Of a stretch of DNA of 64,000 nt, positions 19,345 to 27,957 are shown piece by piece. Each line of letters opens with the position of its first letter. Position 1 is the stretch's first letter. Below the pieces are notes generated by a model. The model saw only the letters and a list, made by a program, of their open reading frames with translations, was not told where the DNA came from and made no database searches. Origin of the DNA: CAVSDF01 sp963726715 (GTDB lineage Bacteria > Bacteroidota > Rhodothermia > Rhodothermales > BA12); contig CAVSDF010000007.1 of assembly GCA_963726715.1 (NCBI GenBank), forward strand, positions 124,001 through 188,000, given 5' to 3'. A program made the position numbers and the translations under genes.

Positions 19345-19968
19345 ATGCTGCGAACGCCCGCCGCCGCCCTGCTCCTTGCCGCCGTCCTCCTCGGCGGCTG
19401 CCTCTCCGTCGCGCCCCCCGACCCGCTCGCGCCCGACCCCGAGGCGATGCGTGCCGAAACCGAGCGCCTCCGCGGCGAGACGGCGCGCCTGAGCGCCGAC
19501 AACGCCCGCCTCGCCTCCGACAATGCCCGCCTCGCCAGCCTCGCCTCGCGCCCCGCAGCGACGTGCCCCGACCCCGAAGTCGTCTACCGAGGCACGACCG
19601 TCGAGGAGCTCACCTCCGATCTCCTCTTCGAAACCGGCAGCGCCACGCTCACCCCCGACGGCCTCGCCCGCATCGACGCCGCCGCCGAGCGCCTGCGCGG
19701 CAGCTTCGCCGGCAAGCGCGTACGCGTCGAGGGCCACACCGACACGCAGCCCATCGGCCCGGCCCTCCGCGACCGCTTCCCGAGCAACTGGGAGCTGTCG
19801 ACGGCCCGCGCGACGACCGTCGTGCGCTACCTGCAAGAGGTCCACGGCCTCGATCCGGCGCGCATCGAGGCGGTCGGGATGGGCGCCTACTCGCCGATCG
19901 CGCCGAACAGCACCGAAGACGGCCGCAGCCGCAACCGCCGCGTCCGCATCGCCGCGCTCGTGGATTGA
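19345..19968 (+). CDS. OmpA-family peptidoglycan-binding lipoprotein
   Basis: 207 residues. The lipobox LLGGC gives a predicted lipidated Cys19. Residues 35-70 form a short coiled coil with repeated ETERLRGETARLSADNARLA units, followed by an OmpA C-terminal domain (LLFETGSATLTPDGLARIDA, RVEGHTDTQPIG, NWELSTARATTVVRYL, SRNRRVRI). Such proteins are anchored in the outer membrane and grip peptidoglycan. The layout (lipoprotein, coiled coil, OmpA) resembles Pal or Lpp-OmpA-like proteins. A second protein of the same design follows 166 bp downstream, but the sequences differ outside the OmpA domain. Confidence 0.88.
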   Translation: MLRTPAAALLLAAVLLGGCLSVAPPDPLAPDPEAMRAETERLRGETARLSADNARLASDNARLASLASRPAATCPDPEVVYRGTTVEELTSDLLFETGSATLTPDGLARIDAAAERLRGSFAGKRVRVEGHTDTQPIGPALRDRFPSNWELSTARATTVVRYLQEVHGLDPARIEAVGMGAYSPIAPNSTEDGRSRNRRVRIAALVD

Positions 19969-19993
19969 CGGGGGATGGTGAGGATTCGTGGAT

Positions 19994-20022
19994 GCAGAGA
20001 CGCACCGGCGATGCGTCTCTGC
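19994..20022. repeat. GCAGAGACGCA hairpin repeat
   Basis: Perfect 11-bp inverted repeat GCAGAGACGCA / TGCGTCTCTGC with a 7-nt loop, 25 bp after the first OmpA-like gene. It may act as a terminator, but no T-run follows. A related hairpin lies at 22404-22426. Confidence 0.7.
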
Positions 20023-20134
20023 AACGCGCCGCCCCTGTGCCCGGCCTGCCTCGACGGCACCTCCCGCACCCCTCCGCGTACCGGAGCGCCCGGCTGTGGC
20101 GTTCCTGCCGCTCCCACCTGCTTTCCCGACCCTC

Positions 20135-20902
20135 ATGCGCCGCCTGCTGCTCCTGCCGCTCCTCGCCGCCGTGCCCTTCATCACCGCCGGTTGCACCGCG
20201 AGCTACCCCGCCCTCGACGAGGCCGAGCGGCAGGCCCTCGCCCAGGAGCGCGATTCGCTCCGTGTCGCGGCCAGCGATGCAGAGGCCTACGCCGACTCGC
20301 TCGCCACGCTCCGCAACAACCTCGAGCAGTCGCGCCGCCGCCCCGGCACCGACACGCCGCCGACGGTCGAGCGGCCCGCGGAGCGCCCGCCGCCCCCCCC
20401 GCCTGTCGAGCGTCCGCGCGTGCCCGAGCCGCGCGTCCCGGTGCCGCCCGCGCGCGACCCCGGCATCCGCGAGCCGGACGGCCCGGCAATGGGCACTGTC
20501 GGTGCGATGCCCACGAACGGCAGCCGCGCGAATGCCGCCTACGCCGACTCGATGCTCGTCGACGACCTCTTCGAACCGGCCTCGGCGACGATCTCTGTCG
20601 TCGGAAAGGCCATCCTCGACCGCCTCGCCTACGAGATCGGGCGCCTGCCCGAGACCGCCCGCGTGCGCGTCGAAGGCCACGCCGACTCGACGCCGCCGGG
20701 TGCGAGCCTGCGCGACCGCTACCCGACCAACTGGGAGTTCGCCGCCGCCCGCGCCGCTGCCGTCGCGCGCTACCTCTCGGAGAAGGGCCTCAACGAGAAC
20801 CGGTTCGAGGTCGTCAGCTTCGGCGCCACGCGCCCCGTCGCCCCCAACGACACGCCGCAGAACCGCTCGCGCAACCGCCGCATCGTGGTCCTCGCGGGGT
20901 GA
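20135..20902 (+). CDS. OmpA-family lipoprotein with proline-rich linker
   Basis: 255 residues. MRRLLLLPLLAAVPFITAGC gives a lipobox (ITAGC, lipidated Cys20). A coiled-coil-like stretch (LDEAERQALAQERDSLRVAA) is followed by a proline-rich linker at residues 75-120 (VERPAERPPPPPPVERP), which could span the periplasm, and a C-terminal OmpA domain (LFEPASATISVVGKAILDRL, RVEGHADSTPPG, NWEFAAARAAAVARYL, SRNRRIVV). It probably links the outer membrane to peptidoglycan, in tandem with the preceding gene. Confidence 0.87.
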   Translation: MRRLLLLPLLAAVPFITAGCTASYPALDEAERQALAQERDSLRVAASDAEAYADSLATLRNNLEQSRRRPGTDTPPTVERPAERPPPPPPVERPRVPEPRVPVPPARDPGIREPDGPAMGTVGAMPTNGSRANAAYADSMLVDDLFEPASATISVVGKAILDRLAYEIGRLPETARVRVEGHADSTPPGASLRDRYPTNWEFAAARAAAVARYLSEKGLNENRFEVVSFGATRPVAPNDTPQNRSRNRRIVVLAG

Positions 20903-21009
20903 CGGACGGCTCCGTGTCGCTCGGCGATCTCCTGCCGCCTCGACCGGCCCTCGCCCCCCGCCGCCGGTTTCGCGGCCAGCGGCGGCACTACCGGCAGGTC
21001 GAACGCCGG

Positions 21010-21421
21010 ATGTCTGAGCCGATCCCGGATCTGGAGGAGTGGTTCGATCTCTGGCATGTCCACGCGGATTACCCCGGCTACGGCAATCTCTCAGCCCGGC
21101 ATCGGCGCGCCCACATCGCGCTCCACTGCGGGTTCTTTCGGCAGGCGGCCCGTGAGCTGCTCCATCGCGCCGAGCCGTATCAGCTCTTTCTGTACCTCGA
21201 CGCGCAGGACGCCGGCCGCGATGCCGTCTACGTTCACACGCCGTCGCCGCACGGGGCCGCATTTCCGCTTTGGTGGGAGGACGCGCAGTGGGGCCAGCCG
21301 GAGATGACGGACGATCCTCGAGGGCCTCTGCGCGACGGCTCCGCTTCACGTCGGGCGCACGCCCGACGGCAGCTTCGTGGCCTTCGCCGTCGGCGTGGGT
21401 TTGCCGCTCGTGCCTCCCTGA
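21010..21421 (+). CDS. Small uncharacterised protein, frameshifted near 21310
   Basis: The reading MSEPIPDLEEWFDLWHVHAD runs through HRRAHIALHCGFFRQAARELL, YQLFLYLDAQDAGRDAVYVHT and FPLWWEDAQWG. It then shifts one frame to TILEGLCATAPLHVGRTPDG and stops at 21421. Total about 136 residues when one G near 21307 is dropped. The composition (Trp-, His- and acid-rich) differs from the surrounding secreted proteins and no signal peptide is present. The layout is reminiscent of small immunity-type or unknown-function proteins seen near polymorphic toxins, but I do not recognise the family firmly. No toxin gene is adjacent. Confidence 0.55.
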
Positions 21422-21476
21422 AGCCTCTGCTCCCCCCGGCGGCGGCCTGTGCCGCTCGGGGGCACCGGTCTGGCCG

Positions 21477-22316
21477 TCACGGCATCGCGGCGGCGGGGTC
21501 GGTGAAGACGGCGGCGGCGACGGTGGCCGGGAAGGCGATGGCGTCGGTGTGGAGGATGCGGCCGGTCGGGAAGACGTGGTCGGGGGCGAGGCGGACGGTG
21601 TCGCCCGCGGGCGTGGCGAAGGCGGTCCAGCGGTCCCACATGTTGCGCGGGCCGGGTCCGTCGCTGCCTTCGAGGTGGAACTGCCACGCGGCGAGGCGGC
21701 CCGTCGCCGAGTCGGGGAAGAGCCAGTAGCGGTCGCCGGGCGTCATCCCGATGCCGCCGTCGAAGGCGAGGCGCAGCACCGGCGCACCGGCGCGCGACGA
21801 GTCGGGGTCGAGGCTGCGCGTGACGCCCGCGTCGAAGAGCTTGGTCGGCGCGAGGAGCCAGTACGTGTCGTTGATGTGCGCCTCGTAGGCCCGGTCGAGC
21901 CAGCGGTGGGCGGCGGTCGTGTCGGTCATCGCAAGGCCGTTGACGAAGATGCGCCCCTCGCGGAGGCGACCCGCCGAGGCGTTTCCGAGGTTGAAGAGGG
22001 CGACGATGGAGGAATCCGGACGCGCCATTTCGAGGCGGTAGTCGCCGCTGCGCCGGTCCCAGAGGTGGCGGCGCGGCGGGCGCGCGGCGGCGGTGTCGCC
22101 CGGCGTCGTCGAGTGGAAATCGACGCGCAGGAACGGGATGGCGGCCCACGCGGCGCGCGTGCCCGTCGCCTGCTCCATGCGCCACGCGACGCTGTCGGCG
22201 GCGCTCGTGAGGGCGGGGTCGGGCGTGGGCGCCGGAAGCGCGTCGGCGGTCGGTTCGGGCGGACCGCCACAGGCGGCGAAGGCGAGCGGGAGGGCGAGGG
22301 CGAGGAGGCGGCGCAT
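21477..22316 (-). CDS. Uncharacterised lipoprotein (beta-sheet, LolA-like size)
   Basis: 279 residues beginning MRRLLALALPLAFAACGGPP, with a lipobox (FAAC) at Cys16. The mature part (VAWRMEQATGTRAAWAAIPF, HLWDRRSGDYRLEMAR, WLLAPTKLFDAGVTRSL, AAWQFHLEGSDG, PTGRILHTDAIAFP) resembles the DUF6503-like proteins of Bacteroidetes, which have a LolA/LppX-like beta fold. That assignment is from memory of the pattern and is only moderately secure. A CACCTTGC promoter-like element lies 32 nt upstream of the ATG at 22316. Confidence 0.7.
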   Translation of the reverse strand: MRRLLALALPLAFAACGGPPEPTADALPAPTPDPALTSAADSVAWRMEQATGTRAAWAAIPFLRVDFHSTTPGDTAAARPPRRHLWDRRSGDYRLEMARPDSSIVALFNLGNASAGRLREGRIFVNGLAMTDTTAAHRWLDRAYEAHINDTYWLLAPTKLFDAGVTRSLDPDSSRAGAPVLRLAFDGGIGMTPGDRYWLFPDSATGRLAAWQFHLEGSDGPGPRNMWDRWTAFATPAGDTVRLAPDHVFPTGRILHTDAIAFPATVAAAVFTDPAAAMP

Positions 22317-22347
22317 CGGGTGGGGGACGGGGAGGGGTGGGACAGCC

Positions 22348-22355
22348 GCAAGGTG
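22348..22355 (-). promoter_or_regulatory. CACCTTGC promoter-like element
   Basis: Minus-strand CACCTTGC about 32 nt before the ATG at 22316; one of two copies of this variant (the other precedes the M15 peptidase gene). Confidence 0.35.
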
Positions 22356-22403
22356 CGGCACCGACGGGCGTCGGCGCAACACGGGCGGTGTGGAGGCGCC
22401 GTA

Positions 22404-22426
22404 GAGATGCCCCTCGGGGGCGTCTC
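22404..22426. repeat. GAGATGCCCC hairpin repeat in a divergent promoter region
   Basis: A 10-bp stem (one G-T pair) with a 3-nt loop, flanked by GTA and CTC. It is related to the 19994-20022 hairpin. The rest of the 326-bp region 22317-22642 holds promoter elements for both flanking genes and a CCCCCTCCTGCC stretch resembling the 26155 repeat. Confidence 0.55.
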
Positions 22427-22614
22427 CTCCGCCCATCGTCCTGTGCCGGGGCACCGTTCTCCCTCCGCAGCGGCAGGAGCGGGAGGACCGCCGCGCAAGG
22501 TGCTGCCCCCTCCTGCCGATACCTGCGGGATGCCTTGCCGACGCGGTCGCGCTAACCGGTGACGTTTCTTGCGCTTGCGAGACCCGTTCGCCGCCGTCGG
22601 GGCGATTTCCGGCG

Positions 22615-22622
22615 TACTCTTG
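22615..22622 (+). promoter_or_regulatory. TACTCTTG promoter-like element (DUF1800 gene)
   Basis: Fits TAnnTTTG with one mismatch and lies about 20 nt before the ATG at 22643. Confidence 0.4.
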
Positions 22623-22642
22623 CGCGCCGACGGTTCGCCCGG

Positions 22643-24295
22643 ATGGCGCTGCCCGGTTCATCACTCAGGCCCTCTGCCGTGCCCCTCGCCCCGCATCCCA
22701 CGCCCCTGACCGCTTCCGACGCGCGCCACCTGCTGCGCCGCGCCGGGTTCGGCAGCGCTCCGGCTCGCGTGCGCGCGCTCACCGGGCTCACCGCCGCCGC
22801 GGCCGCGCGCCTCCTCCTCGACGAGGCCGCTGCCTCGACGCTCGCCGACCCGGCGTGGGTGGGCACCGCCGTCACCAACCAGACGACAGTCTTCAACGCC
22901 GAGCGCGAGGCCATCCTGCAGCGGATGACCGGCTCGCCGCTGCGCGAGAAGATGACGCTCTTCTGGCACAACCACTTCCCCGTCGAAGCCACGGTGGTGA
23001 ACTCGCAGGAGACGCTCACCGTGAACGGCGTCTCGACGACGTACTACTACACGCCGTCGTTCATCTGGACGTACTACCGGCTCCTGCGCGAGAGCGCGTT
23101 TGGAAACCTCCGCACGCTCGTCTCGGCCATCGGCAAGGACCCGGCGATGCTGCGCTACCTCAACGGCAACGCGAGCACAGCGTCGGCGCCCAACCAGAAC
23201 TACGCCCGCGAGCTTCTGGAGCTCTTCACGATGGGCATCTACGACCGCACCGGCGCCCGCAACTACACCGACACCGACACCCACGGCGCCGCCTCGGACG
23301 TGGCGATGGCCGCCCGTGCCCTCACCGGCTGGCGCGAGCGCAACGTCGTCGTGGGGGGCGTGAATACGTACACGCGCGAGGCGTACTTCACCGCGAGCCG
23401 CTTCGACGCGGGCGCGAAGACCTTCCTCGGCCAGACCGGCGCGTGGGGCTACGACGACATCGTGCGGATCGTCTTCGAGCAGCGCGGCGCGCAGACGGCG
23501 CGCCACCTCGCCCGCAAGCTGCTCGCCTTCTTCGTCGCCCCCGTGCCCGACCCGGCCGCCGAGGACGACCTCGCCGCCCTCTACCTCGCCTCCGGTTTCG
23601 AGATGCGGCCGGTGATGGAGGCCCTCCTCGCGAGCGCCCACTTCTACGCCCCCGGCCACCGCGGCGCGCTCGTCAAGAGCCCGACCGACCTGCACCTCGG
23701 CGCCGTCGTCTCGCTCATGGCCGATCCCGGCGGCTCGGCGACCGGGTGGGCGACGCTGCGCGGCTACACGCGCGGCAACGCGAACGTCGAGGAGCGCTCG
23801 CACCTGTACTTCGAGCCGCCGAACGTGGCCGGGTGGCCCGGCCACAACCCGCCGAGCGCCGCCGGACGCGAGAACTACAAGGTCTGGTACGCCGCCGACG
23901 ACTTCTCGACCGTCTGGAACGCCCTCCGCGCCATCGCCCTCAACACGTCGAGCCGCTTTCCGAACGACCCCGTCGCCCTCGTCGCCGCCCTCACCGACAC
24001 GCCGGGCGACGCGTTCGCCGTGGCCCTCGCCCTCGCCGAGCACCTCGTCGCCGTGCCGCTCGTCTACGCGAGCCTCCCCGACCGCAGCGCGACACTCCTC
24101 GCAGGCGACCCGGCGCGGACGCCCCCGGCGTGGGTCGCCGACGCCCCGCGCTACGTGACCGACCTCGCCAAGACGCTCCTCGGGTCGGTGCCGCACTACG
24201 AGTGGCCGTCGATGCCGGTGGCGATGCGCGCGACGCTCCTGCGCACCTACATCGTCTTTCTGACGACCGAGGTGCCCGAGTTCCTGCTCATGTAG
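22643..24295 (+). CDS. DUF1800 domain-containing protein
   Basis: 550 residues. The family pattern is clear: ASDARHLLRRAGFGSAPARV at the N-terminus, LREKMTLFWHNHFPVE, NQNYARELLELFTMGI, DVAMAARALTGWRERN, HLARKLLAFFVAP and FEPPNVAGWPGH. DUF1800 proteins have no proven biochemical activity. They are almost always encoded beside a DUF1501 protein, as here (76 bp to the next start), and are thought to be exported or periplasmic. No signal peptide is visible at this start. No sorting domain is present, unlike its partner. Confidence 0.92.
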   Translation: MALPGSSLRPSAVPLAPHPTPLTASDARHLLRRAGFGSAPARVRALTGLTAAAAARLLLDEAAASTLADPAWVGTAVTNQTTVFNAEREAILQRMTGSPLREKMTLFWHNHFPVEATVVNSQETLTVNGVSTTYYYTPSFIWTYYRLLRESAFGNLRTLVSAIGKDPAMLRYLNGNASTASAPNQNYARELLELFTMGIYDRTGARNYTDTDTHGAASDVAMAARALTGWRERNVVVGGVNTYTREAYFTASRFDAGAKTFLGQTGAWGYDDIVRIVFEQRGAQTARHLARKLLAFFVAPVPDPAAEDDLAALYLASGFEMRPVMEALLASAHFYAPGHRGALVKSPTDLHLGAVVSLMADPGGSATGWATLRGYTRGNANVEERSHLYFEPPNVAGWPGHNPPSAAGRENYKVWYAADDFSTVWNALRAIALNTSSRFPNDPVALVAALTDTPGDAFAVALALAEHLVAVPLVYASLPDRSATLLAGDPARTPPAWVADAPRYVTDLAKTLLGSVPHYEWPSMPVAMRATLLRTYIVFLTTEVPEFLLM

Positions 24296-24371
24296 CGGCC
24301 CCGGCGCGCCGCACCGTGCCCTGCGACGTGCCTGCCTCCGTGCCCGTTCCCCTGCTCCGACCGCTCCGACG

Positions 24372-26117
24372 ATGTGTGACCACTCCCCGACCCCCGCGGA
24401 CGCCCGCCACGGCGCCTCGCTCGACGACGGCGCCGACGCCCACGCGCGCGACCACGTCCGCTGGAACCGCCGCGATTTCCTCGCGCGGATGGGGCTTGCC
24501 ACCGTCGGCGCCTCGTTCCTCGCCGGCAGCACCCCCATCGGCGTCTTCGCCCACGCCCCGGCCCTCGACCTGCTCGCGGCGCTCGAAACCGACCGCGTGC
24601 TCGTGCTCGTGCAGCTCTCCGGGGGAAACGACGGCCTCAACACGGTCGTCCCGCTCCGCAACGACGAGTACGTGCGGCGGCGGACGATCGCGGGCGTCGG
24701 GTCGATCGCCATCCCGGCCAGCCGCATCGCCACCGCCGGCACCGGCCTGAGCGACGACTGGGGCCTGCACCCGTCGATGGCCGCGCTCCTGCCGCTCGTC
24801 TCGCGCGACGACCTCGCCGTCGTCCACGCGGTCGGCTACGGCAACGGGGCGTCGGGGCAGTCGCGCTCGCACTTCGAGGGCACCGACAACTGGTTCACCG
24901 GCTCCGGGGGCGCCATCGGGGGCGCGAGCGTGCCCCGCTTCAGCGACGGATGGGCCGGGCGCTACCTCGTGCCCGAGGTCGCCGCCAATCCGGCGATCTA
25001 CGCCGAAAGCCCACCCGCCATCAGCCTCGGCGCCGCGCAGCGCCTCTTCGACACCGCGAGCGGCAACCTCGGCGTCGGACGGCTCGCCGACTCGACGACC
25101 GCGCAGGCGCTGCTGCGGCGCCTCTCGACCGATCCCACGGCGGGCGTCTTCCCGCTCGACGGCATCCCCGCCGGGCAGCCGTTCTCCGCCCCCGTCGACT
25201 ACCTCCGGCGGCAGGCGAACCTGTCGCTCGACTACGTCGTCCGCTTCGTCAAGGCGACGAACCCGGCCACGACGCCGAACCGCGTCACGTACCCGAACAC
25301 CAGCTTCGCCGCCAACCTCGCCCTCGCGGCGCGCACCGTGCGCGGCGGCCTCTCCCCGCGCATCATCTCGGTCTCGCTCGGCGGTTTCGACACGCACGCC
25401 GGGCAGGCGGTCACGAGCGACCCGGCGACCGGCACCCACGCCACGCTCCTCAAGACCCTCGCCGACGGCCTCGCCGCCTTCTTCGCCGACCTCGCCGCCG
25501 ACGGCCTCGACCGCCGCGTCGTGGCGATGACGTTCTCGGAGTTCGGGCGCACGCTCAGCGCCAACGTCTCCGGCGGCACCGACCACGGCTCGGCCTCGCC
25601 CGTCATCCTCGCAGGCTCTGCCATCGACGGCGGGCTCTTCGGGACGGCGCCGACGCTCGTCACCGGCCTCACCGGCTCGGGCTCCGGCGCCGCGCCGACG
25701 GCCACGACCGACTACCGGAGCCTCTACGCGACGCTCCTCGAACGCTGGTTCAGCGTCCCCGCCGCCTCCGTCGACGAGCTTCTCGGCGCCGGGTTCGCGC
25801 GCCTCGGCGTGCTCCCGGCGACCACGACGGCGGCCGATGGCACAGGGGCTCAGTCGGCGCCCGCGCTCCTCGCTCCGACGCCGAACCCGTTCACCGACCA
25901 CGCCACGCTGCGCCTGCGCCTGCCCGCGCCGATGCCCGTCCGCGTCGTCCTCTTCGACGCCACCGGCCGCCGCGTCGCCGTTCTCTTCGACGGGCCCGCC
26001 GACGGCGGGGAGTCGACCCTCCCGCTCGACGGCACCGCGCTCGCGCCGGGGATGTACGTCGTGCGCATGGAGACGCCGCGCGGAAGCGTGAGCCGGTCGC
26101 TCGTGCGGGTGCGGTAA
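24372..26117 (+). CDS. DUF1501 protein with Tat signal and type IX sorting domain
   Basis: 581 residues. A twin-arginine signal (NRRDFLARMGLATVGASFLAG) is followed by the DUF1501 sulfatase-like fold (LVLVQLSGGNDGLNTVVPLR, WGLHPSMAALLPL, SLGGFDTHAGQ, MTFSEFGRTL, TDHGSASPVILAG). The last 85 residues (LLAPTPNPFTDHATLRLRLP ... RSLVRVR) form a type IX sorting domain. The protein therefore appears to cross the inner membrane folded, via Tat, and then the outer membrane via type IX secretion. It forms the usual pair with the DUF1800 gene; the molecular role of the pair is unknown. Confidence 0.92.
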   Translation: MCDHSPTPADARHGASLDDGADAHARDHVRWNRRDFLARMGLATVGASFLAGSTPIGVFAHAPALDLLAALETDRVLVLVQLSGGNDGLNTVVPLRNDEYVRRRTIAGVGSIAIPASRIATAGTGLSDDWGLHPSMAALLPLVSRDDLAVVHAVGYGNGASGQSRSHFEGTDNWFTGSGGAIGGASVPRFSDGWAGRYLVPEVAANPAIYAESPPAISLGAAQRLFDTASGNLGVGRLADSTTAQALLRRLSTDPTAGVFPLDGIPAGQPFSAPVDYLRRQANLSLDYVVRFVKATNPATTPNRVTYPNTSFAANLALAARTVRGGLSPRIISVSLGGFDTHAGQAVTSDPATGTHATLLKTLADGLAAFFADLAADGLDRRVVAMTFSEFGRTLSANVSGGTDHGSASPVILAGSAIDGGLFGTAPTLVTGLTGSGSGAAPTATTDYRSLYATLLERWFSVPAASVDELLGAGFARLGVLPATTTAADGTGAQSAPALLAPTPNPFTDHATLRLRLPAPMPVRVVLFDATGRRVAVLFDGPADGGESTLPLDGTALAPGMYVVRMETPRGSVSRSLVRVR

Positions 26118-26154
26118 GTCCGCGCGGCAGCTCGGCTGCTGTGGACGTGTGGTA

Positions 26155-26202
26155 GAGCCCCCTCCGCCCCTGCGGGGCACCTCCCCCGCGAGTGCGGGAG
26201 AG
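26155..26202. repeat. CCCCCTCCGCCCCTGCGGGG-type intergenic repeat
   Basis: GC-rich element with nested inverted repeats (CGCCCCTGCGGGG and CCCCCGCGAGTGCGGG) between the DUF1501 gene and the PNPOx-like gene. Related CCCCTCCGCC/GGGAGG-type segments occur near 22490, 41350, 46335, 55660 and 55890. Nothing else is seen in the 211-bp gap. Confidence 0.55.
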
Positions 26203-26328
26203 GATCGCTGCGGAGCGCGTGCAGCAGCAGCAGGGGGCCGCCTCCGGTTGCGCCATCGTCACCCGTCGCGCGGAACGGCGGCGCGGCGAAGGCGATGTGA
26301 AGGGCACACCATCCCCAGACCCGGCCCC

Positions 26329-26835
26329 ATGTCCGACACCCCTACGCGCGCCGAGTCGCTCGAGAAACTCGCCGACCTCATCCAGGACATCCGCTTCGCG
26401 ATGCTCGTCACGCACGACACCACCATCGGCAGCCTGCGCGGGCGCCCGATGGCGACGGTGAACAAGGACTACGACGACGGCAAGCTCTACTTCTTCACGT
26501 CCAAGAGCGAGCCGAAGGTGATGGAGGCGATGCGCGCGCCGGGCGTCTGCGTCGCCTACGCCGATCCGGGCAGCAACAACTACGTCTCCGTCTCCGGCAG
26601 CGCGACGCTCACGACCGACCGCGCCCTGCTGGAGAAGCACTACAATCCGTTCGTCAAGTCGTGGTTTCCCGAGGGCCTCGACGACCCCGAGATCAGCCTC
26701 CTCGTCATCGACATCGACCACGCCGAGTACTGGGACTCGCCGAGCGCGACGCTCATCCAGCTCTACGGCCTCGCCAAGGTGATGCTCACCGGCACCCCGC
26801 CCGACGGCGGCGAGAACGAGAAACTCGACCTCTGA
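26329..26835 (+). CDS. Pyridoxamine 5'-phosphate oxidase-like FMN-binding protein (general stress protein 26 type)
   Basis: 168 residues with the split-barrel PNPOx-like fold of the general-stress-protein-26 group: IRFAMLVTHDTTIGSLRGRP, TVNKDYDDGKLYFFTSKSEP, GVCVAYADPGSNNYVSVSGS, LVIDIDHAEYWDSPSA. These small proteins bind FMN or FAD and are linked to stress responses; the reduced substrate is unknown. It is probably cytoplasmic and single-gene. The ATG at 26329 agrees with the usual family length of about 160 residues. Confidence 0.88.
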   Translation: MSDTPTRAESLEKLADLIQDIRFAMLVTHDTTIGSLRGRPMATVNKDYDDGKLYFFTSKSEPKVMEAMRAPGVCVAYADPGSNNYVSVSGSATLTTDRALLEKHYNPFVKSWFPEGLDDPEISLLVIDIDHAEYWDSPSATLIQLYGLAKVMLTGTPPDGGENEKLDL

Positions 26836-26976
26836 TCCGCCGCAACGGGTCTTTCGCCGCCCCCGGTGCCCACGCGGTGCCGGGGGCGATGTGCGTCCGG
26901 GCTGAGGTGCAGGCGATGGCATTTGGCGCGGACGACCCGCCGTGCCGATCATCCGGCATCCCCACCGACCGTTTCG

Positions 26977-27957
26977 ATGCGCCATCTGCCCCGCGTTCCG
27001 CCGTCCCGCGTTCTCTTGCCGATTCTCGCAGCCGCCCTCCTCGCGGGGTGTGTGCAGGTCAAGCCCCGCATCGCCCTGCCGACGCGCGAGCAGGTGCGGG
27101 CGCTCGAACCCGTCGCCGTACGCGAGTTGCGCCTGCGCCGCGCCCTCGACGGCGTGATCGACGGCTTCGGCGGCACCGTCGGCGTCTACATCCGCCACCT
27201 CGGCACTGGCGAGACGGCGTCGGTCAACGCCGACACGCTCTTCCCGACCGCCTCGATGGTCAAGGTGCCGATCATGGTGACCGTCTTCGAGGGCATCGAG
27301 GCCGGGCGCCTCCGCTACGACCAGCCGCTCCTCTACCGCACGTCGATGCTCTACGAAGGCGAGGACATCGTCGGCCTCTTCCGCGATTCGGTCTCGCTGC
27401 CGCTCTCGGAGGTGCAGATGCTCTCCATCACGACCAGCGACAACACGGCGAGCCTGTGGCTGCAAGGGATCGTCGGCGGCGAGGCGATCAACGACAAGAT
27501 GGCGCGCCTCGGCCTCCAGAACACGCGCGTCAACAGCCGCACGCCGGGCCGCGAGGCCGAGCGCGGGCGCTTCGGATGGGGGCAGACGACGCCGCGCGAG
27601 ATGGCGACGCTCGTGACGGCGATCCGCGAGGGCCGCGCCGTCTCGCCGGGCGCCGACGAGGAGATGTACCGCATCCTCACCCGCATCTACTGGAACGACG
27701 AGGCGCTCTCGGCCCTGCCGCCGTGGGTGCAGGTGGCGAGCAAGCAGGGCGCCGTGAACCAGAGCCGCAGCGAGGTCCTGCTCGTGAACGCGCCCCACGG
27801 CGACTACGTCGTCTGCATCATCACGAAAAACCAGACCGACGAGTCGTGGACGCCGGAGAACGAGGGCTACCGCCTCCTCCGCCGCATCTCGGCGCTCGCG
27901 TGGCAGCACTTCGAGCCGGAAAGCCGCTGGGCGCCTCCTCCCGGCACCCGCTACTGA
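26977..27957 (+). CDS. Class A beta-lactamase-like serine hydrolase, lipoprotein
   Basis: 326 residues. A lipobox (LLAGC) near residue 28 predicts membrane anchoring. The serine-hydrolase motifs are readable: Ser93-x-x-Lys96 in PTASMVKVP, SDN in TTSDNTAS, and KQG (in place of KTG) near residue 255. The omega-loop glutamate of true class A beta-lactamases is not obvious, so a peptidase or esterase role is equally likely. The stop overlaps the start of the next gene (TGATG), so the two are probably translated together. Confidence 0.82.
   Translation: MRHLPRVPPSRVLLPILAAALLAGCVQVKPRIALPTREQVRALEPVAVRELRLRRALDGVIDGFGGTVGVYIRHLGTGETASVNADTLFPTASMVKVPIMVTVFEGIEAGRLRYDQPLLYRTSMLYEGEDIVGLFRDSVSLPLSEVQMLSITTSDNTASLWLQGIVGGEAINDKMARLGLQNTRVNSRTPGREAERGRFGWGQTTPREMATLVTAIREGRAVSPGADEEMYRILTRIYWNDEALSALPPWVQVASKQGAVNQSRSEVLLVNAPHGDYVVCIITKNQTDESWTPENEGYRLLRRISALAWQHFEPESRWAPPPGTRY

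Noticed and set aside
26977..27957. Antibiotic-resistance beta-lactamase
   Set aside because: It has SxxK, SDN and KxG but no clear omega-loop glutamate and a lipoprotein anchor; general serine hydrolase is the safer call.
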